NCBI GenBank assembly: GCA_028571685.1
Contig: CM053146.1
Location: forward strand, 24,897,431 to 24,961,430
Direction: 5' to 3'
Length of the DNA stretch: 64,000 nucleotides
Source of the DNA: Heterohyrax brucei
Lineage: Eukaryota > Chordata > Mammalia > Hyracoidea > Procaviidae
Shown in pieces: positions 11,921 to 23,904 of this stretch (positions within the stretch are counted from its first letter, which is position 1; each line of letters opens with the position of its first letter). A program made the position numbers and the translations under genes. Below the pieces are notes generated by a model. The model did no database searches. It was not told where the DNA came from and saw nothing but the letters and a program-made list of their open reading frames with translations.

Positions 11921-12004
11921 GTAGGCACTTGGCTATTATTTCATTTTGAGTGTCTGTCTCTTGAAGACAGCATGGTGAATTGGACGAAACAAAGATTTTG
12001 TAAT

Positions 12005-12078
12005 CAAATCCAAAACAAACCCATTGCCACTGAGTCAGTTCTGACAATCAGCTAACCTGACTTCAAATGATGATCCTG
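12005..12078 (-). repeat. AfroSINE fragment, antisense
   Basis: 'aaacccattgccactgagtc' followed by 'agttctgacaatc' matches the antisense AfroSINE 3' part. The remainder is too decayed to place. Confidence 0.55.
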
Positions 12079-12434
12079 ATTATTTTTAGCTACACAGCCC
12101 TTCAAATGCTATGCTAATAAGAAAAGTTCCTATAACAGATCCTGAATTAACTCAAAATTAAGCTGAGAGTGGAAATTTTCCTAGGTATTTATAAGTCTTC
12201 ACAATCCACAGACATGCATACTCTGGCAACGTTATAGCGAGTCAGGGTCAGTAAAGGTTTCAGCGTGGTTTCGTCATGAGGGAAGTAATTCCTTCAGTGA
12301 TAAGAATGAGAAAGTGAGCGAGCAGGGGAGTTGTCCCAATTACTGGATCGGGGTCCAGGAGGGACATAAGGGCAAGTTCATCTAAAAATTTCAACCAGCC
12401 TACTTCTTCCTGGGAGAAAATAAACACACAAACC

Positions 12435-12652
12435 AATGAAAAACAAAACCAGTTACTGCTGAATTGAGACCAACGCATGAAGACCCATGTGTGCCAGGGA
12501 ACTGTACCCCATAGAGTTTTCAATGGCTGTGACCTTGTGCAAGTAGATGGCCAGATCTTTCTTCCCACAAGCCCGAGAGTGAATTCTAACTGCCAGCATT
12601 TCCATTAGCAGCTCTGTGCTTGACTGTTTGCACCACCCAGGGACTCCTTTGT
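12435..12652 (-). repeat. AfroSINE, long form, antisense
   Basis: Antisense order: A-rich tail with 'aaaacaaaaccagttactgc', 'catagagttttcaatggctg', the middle block 'caagtagatggccagatctt', then the tRNA-like head with 'ccacccagggactcct'. A full-length long-form copy. Confidence 0.85.
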
Positions 12653-14700
12653 GGAAGGAAAGAGGGTTAAACATTTTTTAATTGGGACTCTGTCCCATCT
12701 CTTGCAGCCTCATGGGTATAGATTTTAAAAAAATGAATGATGTAAGTTGTGGAGAGGTTGGGGAAGAATGAGAGAGGGGGTGAGAGAGCAAGAGAAAGAG
12801 AGACAGGGGCAGAGAAACAGAGAGACATCGCTCTGATATCTTTGACAGTTCCTTTCTGTACCTGGCAACAGACTTAAGAATTTCGTCCCTTGAAACACTG
12901 TGATTGTCCAACTCAACTGTCTCATGTTGCTAACTTTTGTGAGGCAACGTGAATCCCTGAGGTACTCTTGGCCTCTCATTAAAAGAAGAAAATCTGTTCA
13001 GAAGCTGCTGTTACCAGGCCACTACACAAAGAAGCAATAAGCATACGTGGCAGCAAGTCCTCGGAGAAGATACTCAGATCCAGGTGGCCTCAGGACGCAT
13101 GGAGTCCCATTGAGTTCAGGTACCACCAGTAGAGAAAGTTGCATGAGGTTTTGAGAGAAAGAGCAGGTTGAAGATGCCTTATTTTTCTCAAACAGGTTTC
13201 TGGTAATGCAGGAAGAGATTATGCATTTTCCAATAATAAGGCCTGCTGAGAGGGAGGCTGATGCCAGGTCAGGGGAGGTGAGTGAATTTGTGTTTTTGCA
13301 GAAAATGAGCAGACACCCTGGCAGCTAAGCTGCACTAGCATGCACTTTTGTTTTTTAAAAATAAGTCTGTGTTTGAGCTGAAGATCAACACCGCAGGAAT
13401 CAAAGCTCACTGCTGGCAGATAAGTATGTCAGAAAAACAAAAGCTTGCTGAAAATTTTGACTGGGGAAAAATAAACTCTATCTTTGGAAAATACAATGGA
13501 AGAGAAGATATATAGTTGTTTTATCAAGACTGAGTTAGCCTTGAGAACTAAAATTATACCTATGAGAAAACTTCTTGCAGAATAGAATTTTGAATGTTGT
13601 TGCTATGTGTGTTTGTTTTAACCTGAAAAGTTATCGTATATATTTATTTCTAGAGAACTTTAAAATATATTAATCTTGGTGCCAGGGCCAGGCCTCTGAT
13701 ATTTCTCTTATTTCTATATCATCTTCATCATCCTAATTAGTACCTGTGAGTTCTTTTCATCCATGTCTCTCTCCCCTGGTGTAAGAATAGAAGGACACAA
13801 AAATGTGACCATTAGGCATAGGGACTGTTGATGAGAATTTTGTCTTGATTCTAGAGAAGTTCTAGATGAAAAGGTTACAGGAAAAATTAAATTTAAGAGT
13901 AATTACCTTTAGGATTAACCTTTTACTCTCCCCCTTACCTGCCACATACACACTTCACAGATGTATCAGCTGATACATGTATGTGTGGATTTAAGACACC
14001 AGGACTTTGGATTTGTGCCCCAGCAGAAAAATAGGAACTGCTATAAAAGCTCGAAGTTGAAGTTCCAGTTCTTGTCTATTTCTTGTCGCTATGTTTTAAC
14101 ATCTTGGACAAGGACTTGAGGTCTCAGGAACAGGGGAATGGTCATGTGCAGCAGTTGCACACTGGCTCCAGAATTACTGACATTCTCCCCTAATCTTCAT
14201 TCCCCAGCCTGCCTGGGCTTCTGGCAAGTGCCCATTTGATCTCTTCTTGAAAATGACTGCCTCTCACATTCAGGAACCTAGCTATTGGATTTCCTTCCAG
14301 GTTTCACTTGACTTAGTTTCTGGGCCAACCCTTTCTATGCTTTGGTGACTCTGCTTTATACTAGGTACTGTGAATAAAAAGCCTGACAGTCTTGCTCCCA
14401 GCTCACTCCCCCAGGATATCACTTGGATGTATTCCCTCCCAAGCTCTTTTAAAGAGGGAAATCACCCAGAGAACGGCTATCATGGTGGCTACCAGTATCA
14501 AAGAAACTGAGAAGTCTGGTATTTTGTTTAATTTGTAGGATCTTGAGATGCAAACATATCTGTCAGCAGAGGAAAACTGCCAGAAAAGAAGGGCATAATT
14601 AAATGTGCACAATGAAATTATTCCTGAAAAGAAGAAATAGACCTTTCATCTAACAAGAGAATAAACCAAGGGTGGAGAGGGTGGGGGTGGGAGGGAAATA
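12653..14700. other. Unique DNA with a GA-rich patch
   Basis: A GAGAGAG-rich low-complexity stretch lies at about 12,745-12,830. The rest holds no repeat family or exon I can support. Short frames at 12,678-12,979 (minus) are translations of the low-complexity stretch. Confidence 0.4.
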
Positions 14701-14786
14701 GAGTTTCCAAGGAGCAGCTGGTGGATTTCAATTCCTCATTTTCAGATCAATAGCCCAGCTCTTTACCATTAGGGCACTAGGGCAAT
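14701..14786 (-). repeat. AfroSINE head fragment, antisense
   Basis: 'tttccaaggagcagctggtg' and 'gatttcaattcc' followed by 'agctctttaccattagggca' is the antisense tRNA-like half of an AfroSINE; its 3' half is absent. Confidence 0.6.
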
Positions 14787-14957
14787 AGACAGTGACAATG
14801 TATGAAGATACAGACAAATTATAAGTTGGAAAAGGAACACAAATAGTATATATATATTTTGACTGATCTTAATCTGCTCTAGAGATAATGATTTCAGGTT
14901 TCCTATATATGTATGGGGAGTAAAGTAAAATCCAGAATAATCCTGGATAACACCTGA

Positions 14958-15700
14958 TTTTTTTTTTTTTTTTTCAAGGAGAAAGTCTGTGTTCATTCAT
15001 TACCGGACAGGTTGTTAGTATCAATGGTAGAAAAAAGTTTTCTACAGAGATGCCCATGAGAAAAAAGTTAAGACCAATTTTGGAAGTTGGAATCAGCAGA
15101 CTAACTCCAACAAAGGTGACGTCTATGATGAAAATGAAGTTTTATTTCCTAGATCCTTCTATGGCCAACCTGTTAGCTTCTTCATTGCCTCTGATGCCTT
15201 GATGTTCAGAAACATACTTCCATTGAATATCCATGCCTTGGCAGGCTTGATCGAGCCTCTCAAAATTACTTCTGTTGACTACATCTCTTACAGAGGCTGT
15301 TTTCCATCCATTTTGCGTCCAGTTATCAATCTATTCTGTCATCCCTTTGACCACAAATTTGCTGTCAGTTCCAATGACGCGTCTGTCTGTATTTTGGCTC
15401 CTGGCTTGTTCAACTGCTCTGTGGGCGGCCTTCAGTTCTGCCGATTGGTTTGTCTGTCGTCCGAAAACGCGCTCACTCGCATTTAGCGGGTTGCCAGGTC
15501 CCTAGTAAATTCCACACCCAGCTCTTGCACCGTCTCTCCCATTGTTTGAGCAGGTGCCAGCCACATAAACGGTCGGGCATCCTCCTGCTTGGCCAGAGCC
15601 CTGCCAACCTCGATCCCAGGAGCTCATGTTGAATTTCTCCACCATGAGTGATCACACCACGTTCCGGATCCCCAGGATCGGTAGTTTGGCACACGTGATA
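14958..15700 (-). pseudogene. RNase H1-like processed retrocopy
   Basis: On the minus strand this reads as the catalytic domain of a cellular RNase H1, the enzyme that cuts RNA in RNA:DNA hybrids. A frame starting at 15,645 (MVEKFNMSSWDRGWQ) leads into CSNNGRDGARAG, GRQTNQSAELKAAHRAVEQA, GTDSKFVVKGMT, NGWKTASVRDVVN, QGMDIQWKYV and GNEEANRLAIEGSRK, and ends at TAA 15,144-15,142. These match RNase H1 blocks in order up to its normal C-terminus. The N-terminal hybrid-binding domain is missing. It is broken by at least two stops and one frameshift. Of the D-E-D-D catalytic set, the first and last aspartates are replaced (VYVAG; EANRLA), while the Glu of SAEL and the Asp of GTDS remain. A 17-base T run (14,958-14,974) is its poly-A tail, with AATGAA about 20 bases before it. 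No target duplication was found. Many residues differ from mammalian RNASEH1 while about 19 CpGs survive in 400 bases. Confidence 0.8.
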
Positions 15701-16490
15701 TTTTTATCAGTATGTTCCTGGTTTTGTCTAACAGTAAGTAAAATGTTCTACAAATTGTGAACTCTATGAGTTTCCAACTGATTAGCAGATGTTTAATATT
15801 TTCCTGTAATGTCTGCTTAATGCTTCTGAAAGACCCTGGAAAGAGTCATGTAAATTCTCAGTAGGGACAAGGACGGGGTTCAAGAGTGTACTGTTATGAA
15901 TCAGGACTACAGACTGATACTCTCCTACCAGCTTTACCGTGGCTCCTCATCACCAAGGGTCCCTTCCTGTTTACTGTGATCCGGTTTCCCGTGGCCAGCG
16001 CTTTCCAAGGGGTAAGCCAGTGATCAAGTTATTTCCCAAGCAATAGTTTCTCCTTTCAATGACACACAGGCATTTTGGGGCTGAGAACTGGGTATAAGGG
16101 TTGGGTCCAGAGACAGGCAGATGACCACATCAGCTTTTATTATACCTAGTAGAACTATTAGCTCCTTCACCTTTAGTTGCTGCCACTAAGTCCAGTTGAG
16201 TATCTTGGATCAGGATGATTTTCTTCAGGAGTCTCATTATCTTGTTTTCAATCTGCCTTCTTTCAGAAGCCTGCATTCTAACCAAGGTATCTGTTTATCA
16301 ACATGCACTATATATTTCTACTAAAGCTGTAACCCTGATTTAAATTCTTCTCAGCAAGACTTCTTGGCTTGTATATTAAAGAGATATGGGAAGAATCTAT
16401 CTCCCTGTCTCAGCCCAGTGCACAAAGATGATCTCTAGGAGTTGGGTGGTCTCCTTCACAAATACCAGCTAACGGTATTATCTCTGACTC
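15701..16490. other. Unique DNA, nothing recognised
   Basis: No repeat or exon supported. It is slightly more GC-rich near 15,900-16,020, just upstream of the retrocopy. Confidence 0.4.
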
Positions 16491-17860
16491 AAAAATTAAT
16501 CAGGAGAAAAGTTCCCTATTCAAATAAGGGAGAAATCAAATTATAACTAACACTATTTGGAACATCAATACAGGAAGAATAAAAGGATATAGGGTAGCCG
16601 CATAGATATATTTAAGACTAGGAAGTTAACCTGAAGAAACCCAAATAATGCAATTTGGTCACTCCATAAATGCTTGGCAAATCCAGGTCAGAAGAACATA
16701 AAGCAGGTGGTAGAGGTTGTTCAGAATTTGAACTGTCAAGGAAAAGACGAGTCCTAAAGTGTTACTGTAAGTATTGTTGTACAGACTATGAGATTAAAGT
16801 AAGAGGAAGGGCATGTATATTCAGGAAGTTGGTAGGGCCAAAATAAATAATAGAAACTGCCACATAAAGGGAAAAATCTACCCAGTGGAAAACAGACAGT
16901 TAAAAAATGGTTATGAGTGAAAATAAAATAGCTTCTCTAAAACTTAGCTTAGTGACCTGATCTTGCACAGATTTACCCTCTTACTATGTTTTGGAAAATT
17001 CCAAGAAGTGAACATGATCTCAACAATGACACCTTAGGTTTCCACAGAACTCCCCCCAGATTACCTCACAATTCAGTATTTTACAGTACGTGATGAAATG
17101 AGTCACCTTACAAAAGAGTGTGTTAAAGCATATAATAAAATCACCATAATAATTGAGAGTCAACACATGAAACAAAAATTAGAATGAGATCCAGAGGAAC
17201 TTGAGATAATTCAATGATCAGATACAACACAACTAATGTGTTTAAGAAATAAAGAATATAAGAAGGAACATATGAAAAGAACAAGACACTCTAAAAAATA
17301 AACCAAAACCATTGCTGTTGAGTTGATTCTGACTCATAGCAACTTAGAAAATTAGAATCATTTGAAATCACAAACTTAGGTCTTGGATCATAATATCTAA
17401 AGAAAAAAGTAGGAAACTAGAAGATAGATTTGACACATTTTAGAAAATAGCAAAGCAAGTCAAATAATGAGAAATTAAGAATTAAAGAGACATAGAAGAT
17501 AAAATGAGAAGGATGAATATGCAATTTGATTGAACAGCTGAGAAATTGTCACAAGAAAATGAAGAAATAAATAATCAGATTATAAATTATTTTAAATCTT
17601 CAGTAGGTTTGTTGTTGTAAAACTCTAGAACACCAAAGACAAAGAGGAATTCTTAAGAACAATCAAAAAGACAGATTATCTACAATTAGTTTGCTAAAAC
17701 TGCAGACTTCTCAGAAGCAAACATGGAAGGCAAAAGACAATGGGATAAATCAAATTATTGAGAAGAATTAACTGCAAACTATAATGTCATGCCCTAATAA
17801 CTTTGTTTGTGGATATGTGCAAAATAGAAATATTTTCAAATTAAAGAATAAAAGACTTCT
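16490..17860 (+). mobile_element. Old L1 or HAL1 ORF1 remnant, sense
   Basis: A-rich on the plus strand, with the classic ORF1 3' portion: 'gcagacttctcagaagcaaa', 'catggaaggcaaaagacaat', 'gggataaatcaaattattga', 'gaagaattaactgcaaacta', corresponding to the L1 ORF1 C-terminal segment. It is full of stops. No ORF2 follows, which fits HAL1 (an ORF1-only L1 relative) or a truncated L1. Confidence 0.55.
17300..17354 (-). repeat. AfroSINE fragment in the old L1, antisense
   Basis: 'aaaaccattgctgttgagtt' followed by 'gattctgactcatagcaac' is the 3' end of an antisense AfroSINE sitting inside the L1/HAL1 remnant. Confidence 0.65.
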
Positions 17861-18070
17861 GGCCATTATCTCAGTAACTATATGGGCTGCTCCTTTAGCC
17901 TGCATCCATCCTGGAATGAGAACTGTAGAGAAGACCCACAATTACAGTCCAGAGTAAAACTTCAGCTGACCTGACAATCTACATGTAAATGAGACAAAAG
18001 TATTTACTGTAAGCACTGAGGTTTTAAGTTGTTTATTACCACAACAAAATCAACTAATAAAGCCAAGCCA
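17861..18070 (+). repeat. Unclassified old interspersed repeat
   Basis: The end 'cactgaggttttaagttgtt' then 'tattaccacaacaaaatcaa' resembles a common mammalian old repeat whose 3' end reads 'ccactgag...gttgtttgttac...cagcataac'. Similar ends occur near 26,240-26,285. I cannot name the family with confidence. Confidence 0.35.
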
Positions 18071-18180
18071 TAATACACTATTGATATATGTTTAAGCAGA
18101 TAAATCTTACAGATAATGTGGAAAAAAAAGGTAAGCTGAAGTATCCATAACCCTTATACAACATACAACATAATATATTA

Positions 18181-21100
18181 TTGTTGTTACGTGCCATCTA
18201 GTTGGTTCTTACTCATAGTGACATTATGTACAACAGAACAAAATACTGCCTGGTCCTGTGCCATCCTCACAAATCTTTACTTTGCTTGAAGCCATCACTG
18301 CTCTATTGTGTCAGAACATCTTGATGGGGATCTTCCACTTTATCGTTGATCCCCTACCTTACCTGGCATGATGTCCCTCTCGTTGAATTGATCCCTCTTG
18401 ATAATGTGTACAAAGTATGTGAGATGAAATTTCATCATCCTTCCAAGGAGTACTGTGGCTGTACTTATTCAAAGAGACTTACTCTTTTTTCTGGTAACTT
18501 CTGGTATATTTAATATTCTTTGTCAAAACCGCAATTCAAAGACATCACCTCTTCTTCAGTCATCCTTATTTATTCTCCATCTTTCACATGCATATGAGGC
18601 AACTGAAAAGTCACGGCTGGGGTCAGGTACTTCTTAGTCCTTAAAATATCTTTGCTTTTCAACACTTTAAAGAGGTCTTTTGCAGCAGACTTGCCCAATG
18701 CAATAATGCATCATTTGATTTCTTGACTTCTGCTTCTATAGGCAATAATGTGGACCCAAGCAAATGAAACCCTTGACAACTAAGATTTTTTGCTCCGTTT
18801 ATCATAGTGTTCCTCATTTTTCCAGTTTTGTTTTCTTTACGTTAAAGTGTCATACATACTACGGGCCTTATAGTCTTTGGTCTTCATCAGTAAGTGTTTT
18901 AAGTCCTCTATGCTTTCAGCAAGCACAGTTGTATCTTCTCATTTTTCAAGTTGTTAATGAGTCTTCTTCACATCCTTCTTCATATAGTCCAACTTCTCAG
19001 ATTATTTGCTCAGCATATGGATTGAATAAGTATGATGGGAAGATACAAACCCTAATAAATATCTTTCCTGATTTTAAACCAACAGTGTCTCCTCATTCTG
19101 TTGGCATGACTGCCTCTTGGTCTGTGTATAGATTCTTCAGGAGCACTATTAAGTGTTCTGGAATTCCAACTCTTCACAATGGTACTCATTTTTGTTTTAT
19201 TGTTATGATTATGTGAAAGTATACAATCTAAATTAATTTTGCGTGTCCACCTATCGGCAGCTCCTCTACTTTCCTTGCACAGTAACAGCACACTCCTCCT
19301 TTTCATTCTGTACTTGTTGTATCCTCTTAACAAACTCATGTCGCCTCCTCTTCACCCTCTTGTCTCCCATCTAGAAAGAGACAGCATTCTGTAAATGCAT
19401 AGAGCCATAAAGTACGAGAAGCACGTGGTCACACTATGTCCCCGAGTACAGTCCTTTTTTGTCAGAAAACTCAGTAGTGTTTTCTGGTCAGGGGCAGCAG
19501 CATGTCTAGGGGCCATGCCCCCAGGCTGTTGGACCATCAATTGTGGTCTTTTAGCAGAGTTCTTGAGCTGCACCCCTCGTTTGCTACATCATAGCTGTCT
19601 TTGGCGGCAGCCAGGCAACATCTGGTTCTTCTCGTCACATACTGATACAGTTTCCCATTCACATGAGTCCTCTGTCTCCTGAGCTCTTTTTCCTCATGTC
19701 TTTGTTATTCTCAGTGATCATCTGTTCTGAATGAGTTGGGACCATTTGGTGTACCTCAGATGACGACTTGCTAGCTTTTAAATCCCCAGACACCACTCAG
19801 CAGTATGAGGTGCAGAAGACTCTCTTAGCAATAGGCTAGTTATGCCGATTGGCCTTGATGTCCCCCAAGAGCATGATCCCCAGACCCTGCCCCTACTACT
19901 CTATCCTTGCAATATTAGGTTGAGATTAGAAGAGTCTTCATCGTATGTTGAAGTCCAGTTAAGTTGATCTACTTTCTACTGTGTGCTGTCACTGCTTTCA
20001 CCCAACCAAATTTCTATCAACTAATTCATGACCAGCCCTCTCCCTTGCTTCCCACACTTGTAGTAGTCAGAGTTTTTTCTTCTGTACATAAGTCTGTTTT
20101 TAAGTCTTTGTAGCAAGGATCTCATACAATATTTGTCCTTTTGCCGCTAACTGACTTCACTCAGCATAATGTCTTCCAATTGAAACCAAGTCATGAGATG
20201 CTTCCTAAAATCATCATTGTTCTTTATCATTGTGTACCATAGTTTGTTTATCCATTCATCTATTGATGAGCATCTATGTTGATTACATCTTTTTGCTATT
20301 GTGGGCCAATTGTTATCCATAATTTTTTATGATCCACACAGTTCAGTGCTTATGTATAGTCAATAAAACACAGATAAACATCTTTCTGGTATTCTCTGCT
20401 TTCAGCCAAGATTCATCTGATAAGAGCTGTAAGATCCTTGTTATATGTCTTCTTCTGAATTCAGCTTGAGTTTTTAGTAGTTCCTTGTCTATGTACTGCT
20501 GCAACTTTTTAAAAATTATGTGTAGCAAAACTTCACTTGCATGTGATATTAATGGTATTGTCTGATAATTTCAGCATTCTGTTGGACCACTTGTCTTTGG
20601 AATGGGCATAAATATGGGTTTCTTGCAGCTGGTTGCCAAGTAGCTGTCTTCCATTTTTTTTTTTTTTTTTTTTTTTGCACTTCCAGCATTGTGTCCTTTG
20701 TTGAAACATCTCTGCTGGTCTTCCATCAATTCTTAGAGGCTTGTTTTTTGTCATTGCCTTCAGTGCAGCTTGGACTTCTTTCCTCAATTCTGTTACTGTT
20801 TCCTGCAATATTCTTGTTTCACTCATTCAATATTTTGCCCATAGAAGTCTTCAGAATTGCAATTCAAAGCTTTAAATAATTTCTTCAGTTCTTTGAACTT
20901 GAGAAATGCTGATCATATTTCTCTCTTCTGATTTTCTAACTCCAGATCTTTGCACATTTCACTGTATAATACTTTGCTGTGTCTTCTCCAGGTCTCCACT
21001 CTTGCAAACTATTCGATTCATTTCTTTTATTTCACTTCTACCATTATGCTTTAGATGCTCTATATTCAAGAGCAATTTTCAGAGTATCTTCTAATATCTA

Positions 21101-21892
21101 TTTTGGTTTTTTTTCCTGTCATTTTAATGCCTTTTGCTTTCTTTGTATATGACGTTGTTGATGTCATCCCATAACTAGTGTCATGCTTGGTCATTAGTGT
21201 TCAATGCATCAAATCTATTCTGGAGTTGATTTCCAAATTTGGGTAGCATATACTCAAGGTTATCTTTTGGTTCATGCAGACTTGTTTTTATTTTTTCAGT
21301 TTCAACTTGAACTTTCTTAGGAATAATTGATAATATTTTGCACACTCAACCCAGTCCTTATTCTGCCTGATGATATTTAGCTTTTCCACCATATCTTCCC
21401 ACAGATATAGTTTATTTGATTCCTGTGTTTTTCATCTAGTGGAGTCTACTTGTGTAGTTACTGCTTATGTTGGTGAAAAAGATATTTGCAGCAAAGAAGT
21501 GGTTGGTCTTGCAAAATTCTGTCATGAGAGCTCCTGAATCATTTTTATCACCAAGGTCACATTTTCCAACTACCAAACCTTCTTCTCTGTTTCCAACTTG
21601 CCCCTTCTAATCACCAGCAATTACCAATGCATCTTAATTACATGTTTGATTAGTTTCAGACTGCACACTTTGGTAAAAATCTTTAATTTTCTCGTGTTTG
21701 GCATTAGTGGTTAGCGCATGAATTTAGGTATTAGTTGTATTAACTGGTTTTCCTTGTAGTAGTGTGGATATTATACTACCACTAGCAGCACTCTACTTCA
21801 AGATAGATCTTGAAATGTATTTTTGATAATGAATGTGACTGTATTCATCTTTAATTTGTCCTTTCCAGCATAGTAGATCATATGTAAAATAT
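18181..21892 (-). mobile_element. RTE (BovB-type) LINE, antisense, split by L1
   Basis: The plus strand runs from the RTE 3' end ('gttgttacgtgccatctag' at 18,181) back toward the endonuclease region ('ccagcatagtagatcatatg' at about 21,885). Conserved stretches include 'tttgctcagcatatggattg' and 'cctgattttaaacca' (reverse transcriptase) and 'ttgcaaaattctgtcatgag' (endonuclease side). About 2.6 kb of RTE is present and the 5' end is missing. The reading frame has many stops; the longest surviving minus frame is at 20,533-20,826. Another LINE interrupts it at 19,182-20,312. Confidence 0.85.
19182..20312 (-). mobile_element. L1 3' end inserted in the RTE, antisense
   Basis: It starts on the plus strand with a T-rich tail and the L1 3' end 'gtgaaagtatacaatctaaa'. 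It runs through the 3' UTR ('gttggaccatcaattgtggt', 'accactcagcagtatgaggt') to the ORF2 C-terminal end ('catctttttgctattgtggg'). It interrupts the RTE exactly between 'ttcacaatg' and 'ttatccataa', which are adjacent in other RTE copies. Any target duplication is short (CAATG/CAATTG). 5'-truncated and younger than the RTE. Confidence 0.8.
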
Positions 21893-21894
21893 AT

Positions 21895-22092
21895 AATGTA
21901 CAATTTCAACCAGTTGCCAATGAGTTGACTTCAGCCCTTTGTGACCCATGTGTATCAGAGCAAAACTATCCTCGATAAGATTTTCAATGGCTCATGTTTT
22001 TGAATTTACATGGGGCTTCTCTTCTAAGGCAACTTTGGATGAATTCAAACCTCAATTAGCAGCTTAGTATGGTAACTGTTTATACTACCCCA
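21895..22092 (-). repeat. AfroSINE, long form, antisense
   Basis: 'aaccagttgccaatgagttg', 'caagattttcaatggctc'-like tract, 'ggcttctcttctaaggcaac', then a decayed tRNA-like head. It directly abuts the 5' end of the RTE copy. Confidence 0.7.
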
Positions 22093-22694
22093 AACTCCCA
22101 AAGAATACTATATACAATAAAATCTAGAGCTGGAAACTGTGTCAGGCAAAAACCTATCAGAGAAGGGAAACTCAAATACTATTGCTAATAGACAGTGGTA
22201 GAAAAGTGGTAAGACTGTGCCCCGTCAACTGTGGAAAACTTGTGAGACCTAGAAAGCAAGGCAAGCCTATTGACTTTTGGTTCTCAAAGATTTCACTGTA
22301 TAAACTTGAAATCTGCATCTATAGCAGAAGTATTGAAAATCTGAGGGAATGATAGACATCAAGTTCATACTAGTGACCACCTTAGATGGTTGAGGAAGGT
22401 GAGTGATGGAATGTAATCAGATTGGTATTTGCAGGATTTCTAACTGCAGTTTTAATATTCAGATTCTTAAGTAAAGTGATCAGTACTCACGTGTTCATTA
22501 TATGTTACACATTTGTGTGGTTTTAGAATACTTAACAATAATAAATAATAACCAGTGGTTCTTCTCAGTCAAAACATCTGCATTCACGCCTTCACTTTCC
22601 TTGTCGCTTTCTTGACTTATCATCACACTGCATAAAGCTTCAGTCTCCTTACCTCTGAGAAAGAGAATTTTACTGTACTTACTTAAAGTGCCTG
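22093..22694. other. Unique DNA, nothing recognised
   Basis: No repeat or coding signal identified. Confidence 0.4.
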
Positions 22695-23155
22695 TTGCAG
22701 TATTTCTGCTCATCTGTCAATTTGTTACCTGGTGGTGGCTTGCATGTTGCTATGATGCCGGAAGGTATGTCACAGTTATTTCAAATTCGAGCAGTGTTAC
22801 CCATGCTGGGCAGGTTTCAGCAGTCTCCAGGCTAAGACAGACAAGGAAGAAAGGACTGAATATCTGCTTCTGAAAATTAACCGATGAATACCTTATGGAT
22901 CACAACAGAATATTGTCTGACTTGCTTTGGGCACATCATCAGGGGACGTTAATTGCTGGAGGAGGGTATGTTTGATGAAGCACAGGGCCAAGAAGAGTGA
23001 AAGAGACGTTCAGTGAAATGGATTTGCACAATAACGTTAGAGATGGACCACAATATGCCTTCAGTCTTCAGAATGGTGCAGTAACATTTTATGCTATTAT
23101 ATATAGGGTCGTTATGAGACAGAGTAAACTTGATAGCAGCTAACAACAAGAATCA
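22695..23155 (+). repeat. RTE-derived nonautonomous element, sense
   Basis: The 5' block ('gtggcttgcatgttgctatg', 'gtgttacccatgctgggcag', 'ctaagacagacaaggaagaa') is followed by 'cacaacagaatattgtctga', where it jumps to the RTE 3' terminal block ('gcacatcatcaggggacg', 'gaaatggatttgcacaataa', 'agggtcgttatgagacagag', 'tagcagctaacaacaag'). It has the same join as the copies at 3.0 and 23.9 kb. Non-coding. Confidence 0.7.
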
Positions 23156-23904
23156 TAGTATCAAGAACTTTTAAAGATGCTCAGTAAATCCTAATTTGAA
23201 TTTAAAGTTTTAAGGAAGAGAATACAAGTAGAATTCAATATTGAGATGATGGAAATAATCTTTCTCTCTTCCCCCCATTTCTGTTTCTCCCTCTTCCTCC
23301 TCTTCCCTTCCCTCCCCTCCTCTCCCCTTCTCTTCCTCTCCCCTCCCTCTGTCGCTCACTCCCTGACTTCTACCTCTATCTCTTTCTGATAGCTTTTAGA
23401 GAAATACTGTGGCTAGAGAAAATCCAATTTATAGATTGGATAAGATGCAATAGAACTTTGTCAGAAAACACATAAGGTCTCAGCAGTTCAGTTTATAACT
23501 AAACAGAGTTTACACAGAATTGGTGTAAGAGTTGCTGAGGGAAGAGTGGTCTGTGGAAAGAGGGCATTGAACTGAGTAAGGATGAACTCACATAACTTGA
23601 GTAGGGGCTGGAGATTGCACAAAGGATGATAAATTTGCAGAATCAGTAAAACAGAGGTCTAGTATGGTATGTAGGTTTAGGGGTACATTAGTGCTGAGGA
23701 AGTGGGAAGCCCTGACTGGGAGAGCATATTCGCCCTGCACCTCTTTGTTCCCCAGAATCTGGGCTAGAAATTTTCTTTCTTGGGCTATTTATACTGTTAG
23801 AACAATGAATACATCCTAAGTTGACAAACAATTGCCCTGTTAAATACCTTGTACTCTGTGTTCTGTAACTCCACAAAAGAGATACGTAGGCCTTTGCATC
23901 ATCA
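23156..23904. other. Unique DNA with a pyrimidine-rich tract
   Basis: A strongly strand-biased C/T tract lies at 23,262-23,395 (CTTCCTCCTCTTCCCTTCCC-like). Nothing else was recognised here. Confidence 0.5.

Noticed and set aside
15142-15645. RNase H piece as part of a retroviral or LINE pol gene
   Set aside because: The motifs and the C-terminal end follow cellular RNase H1, no reverse transcriptase or integrase adjoins it, and it ends in a 3' UTR with its own poly-A.
18764-19216. 150-codon plus-strand open frame, the longest in the window
   Set aside because: It is antisense to RTE reverse transcriptase sequence and runs into the inserted L1.
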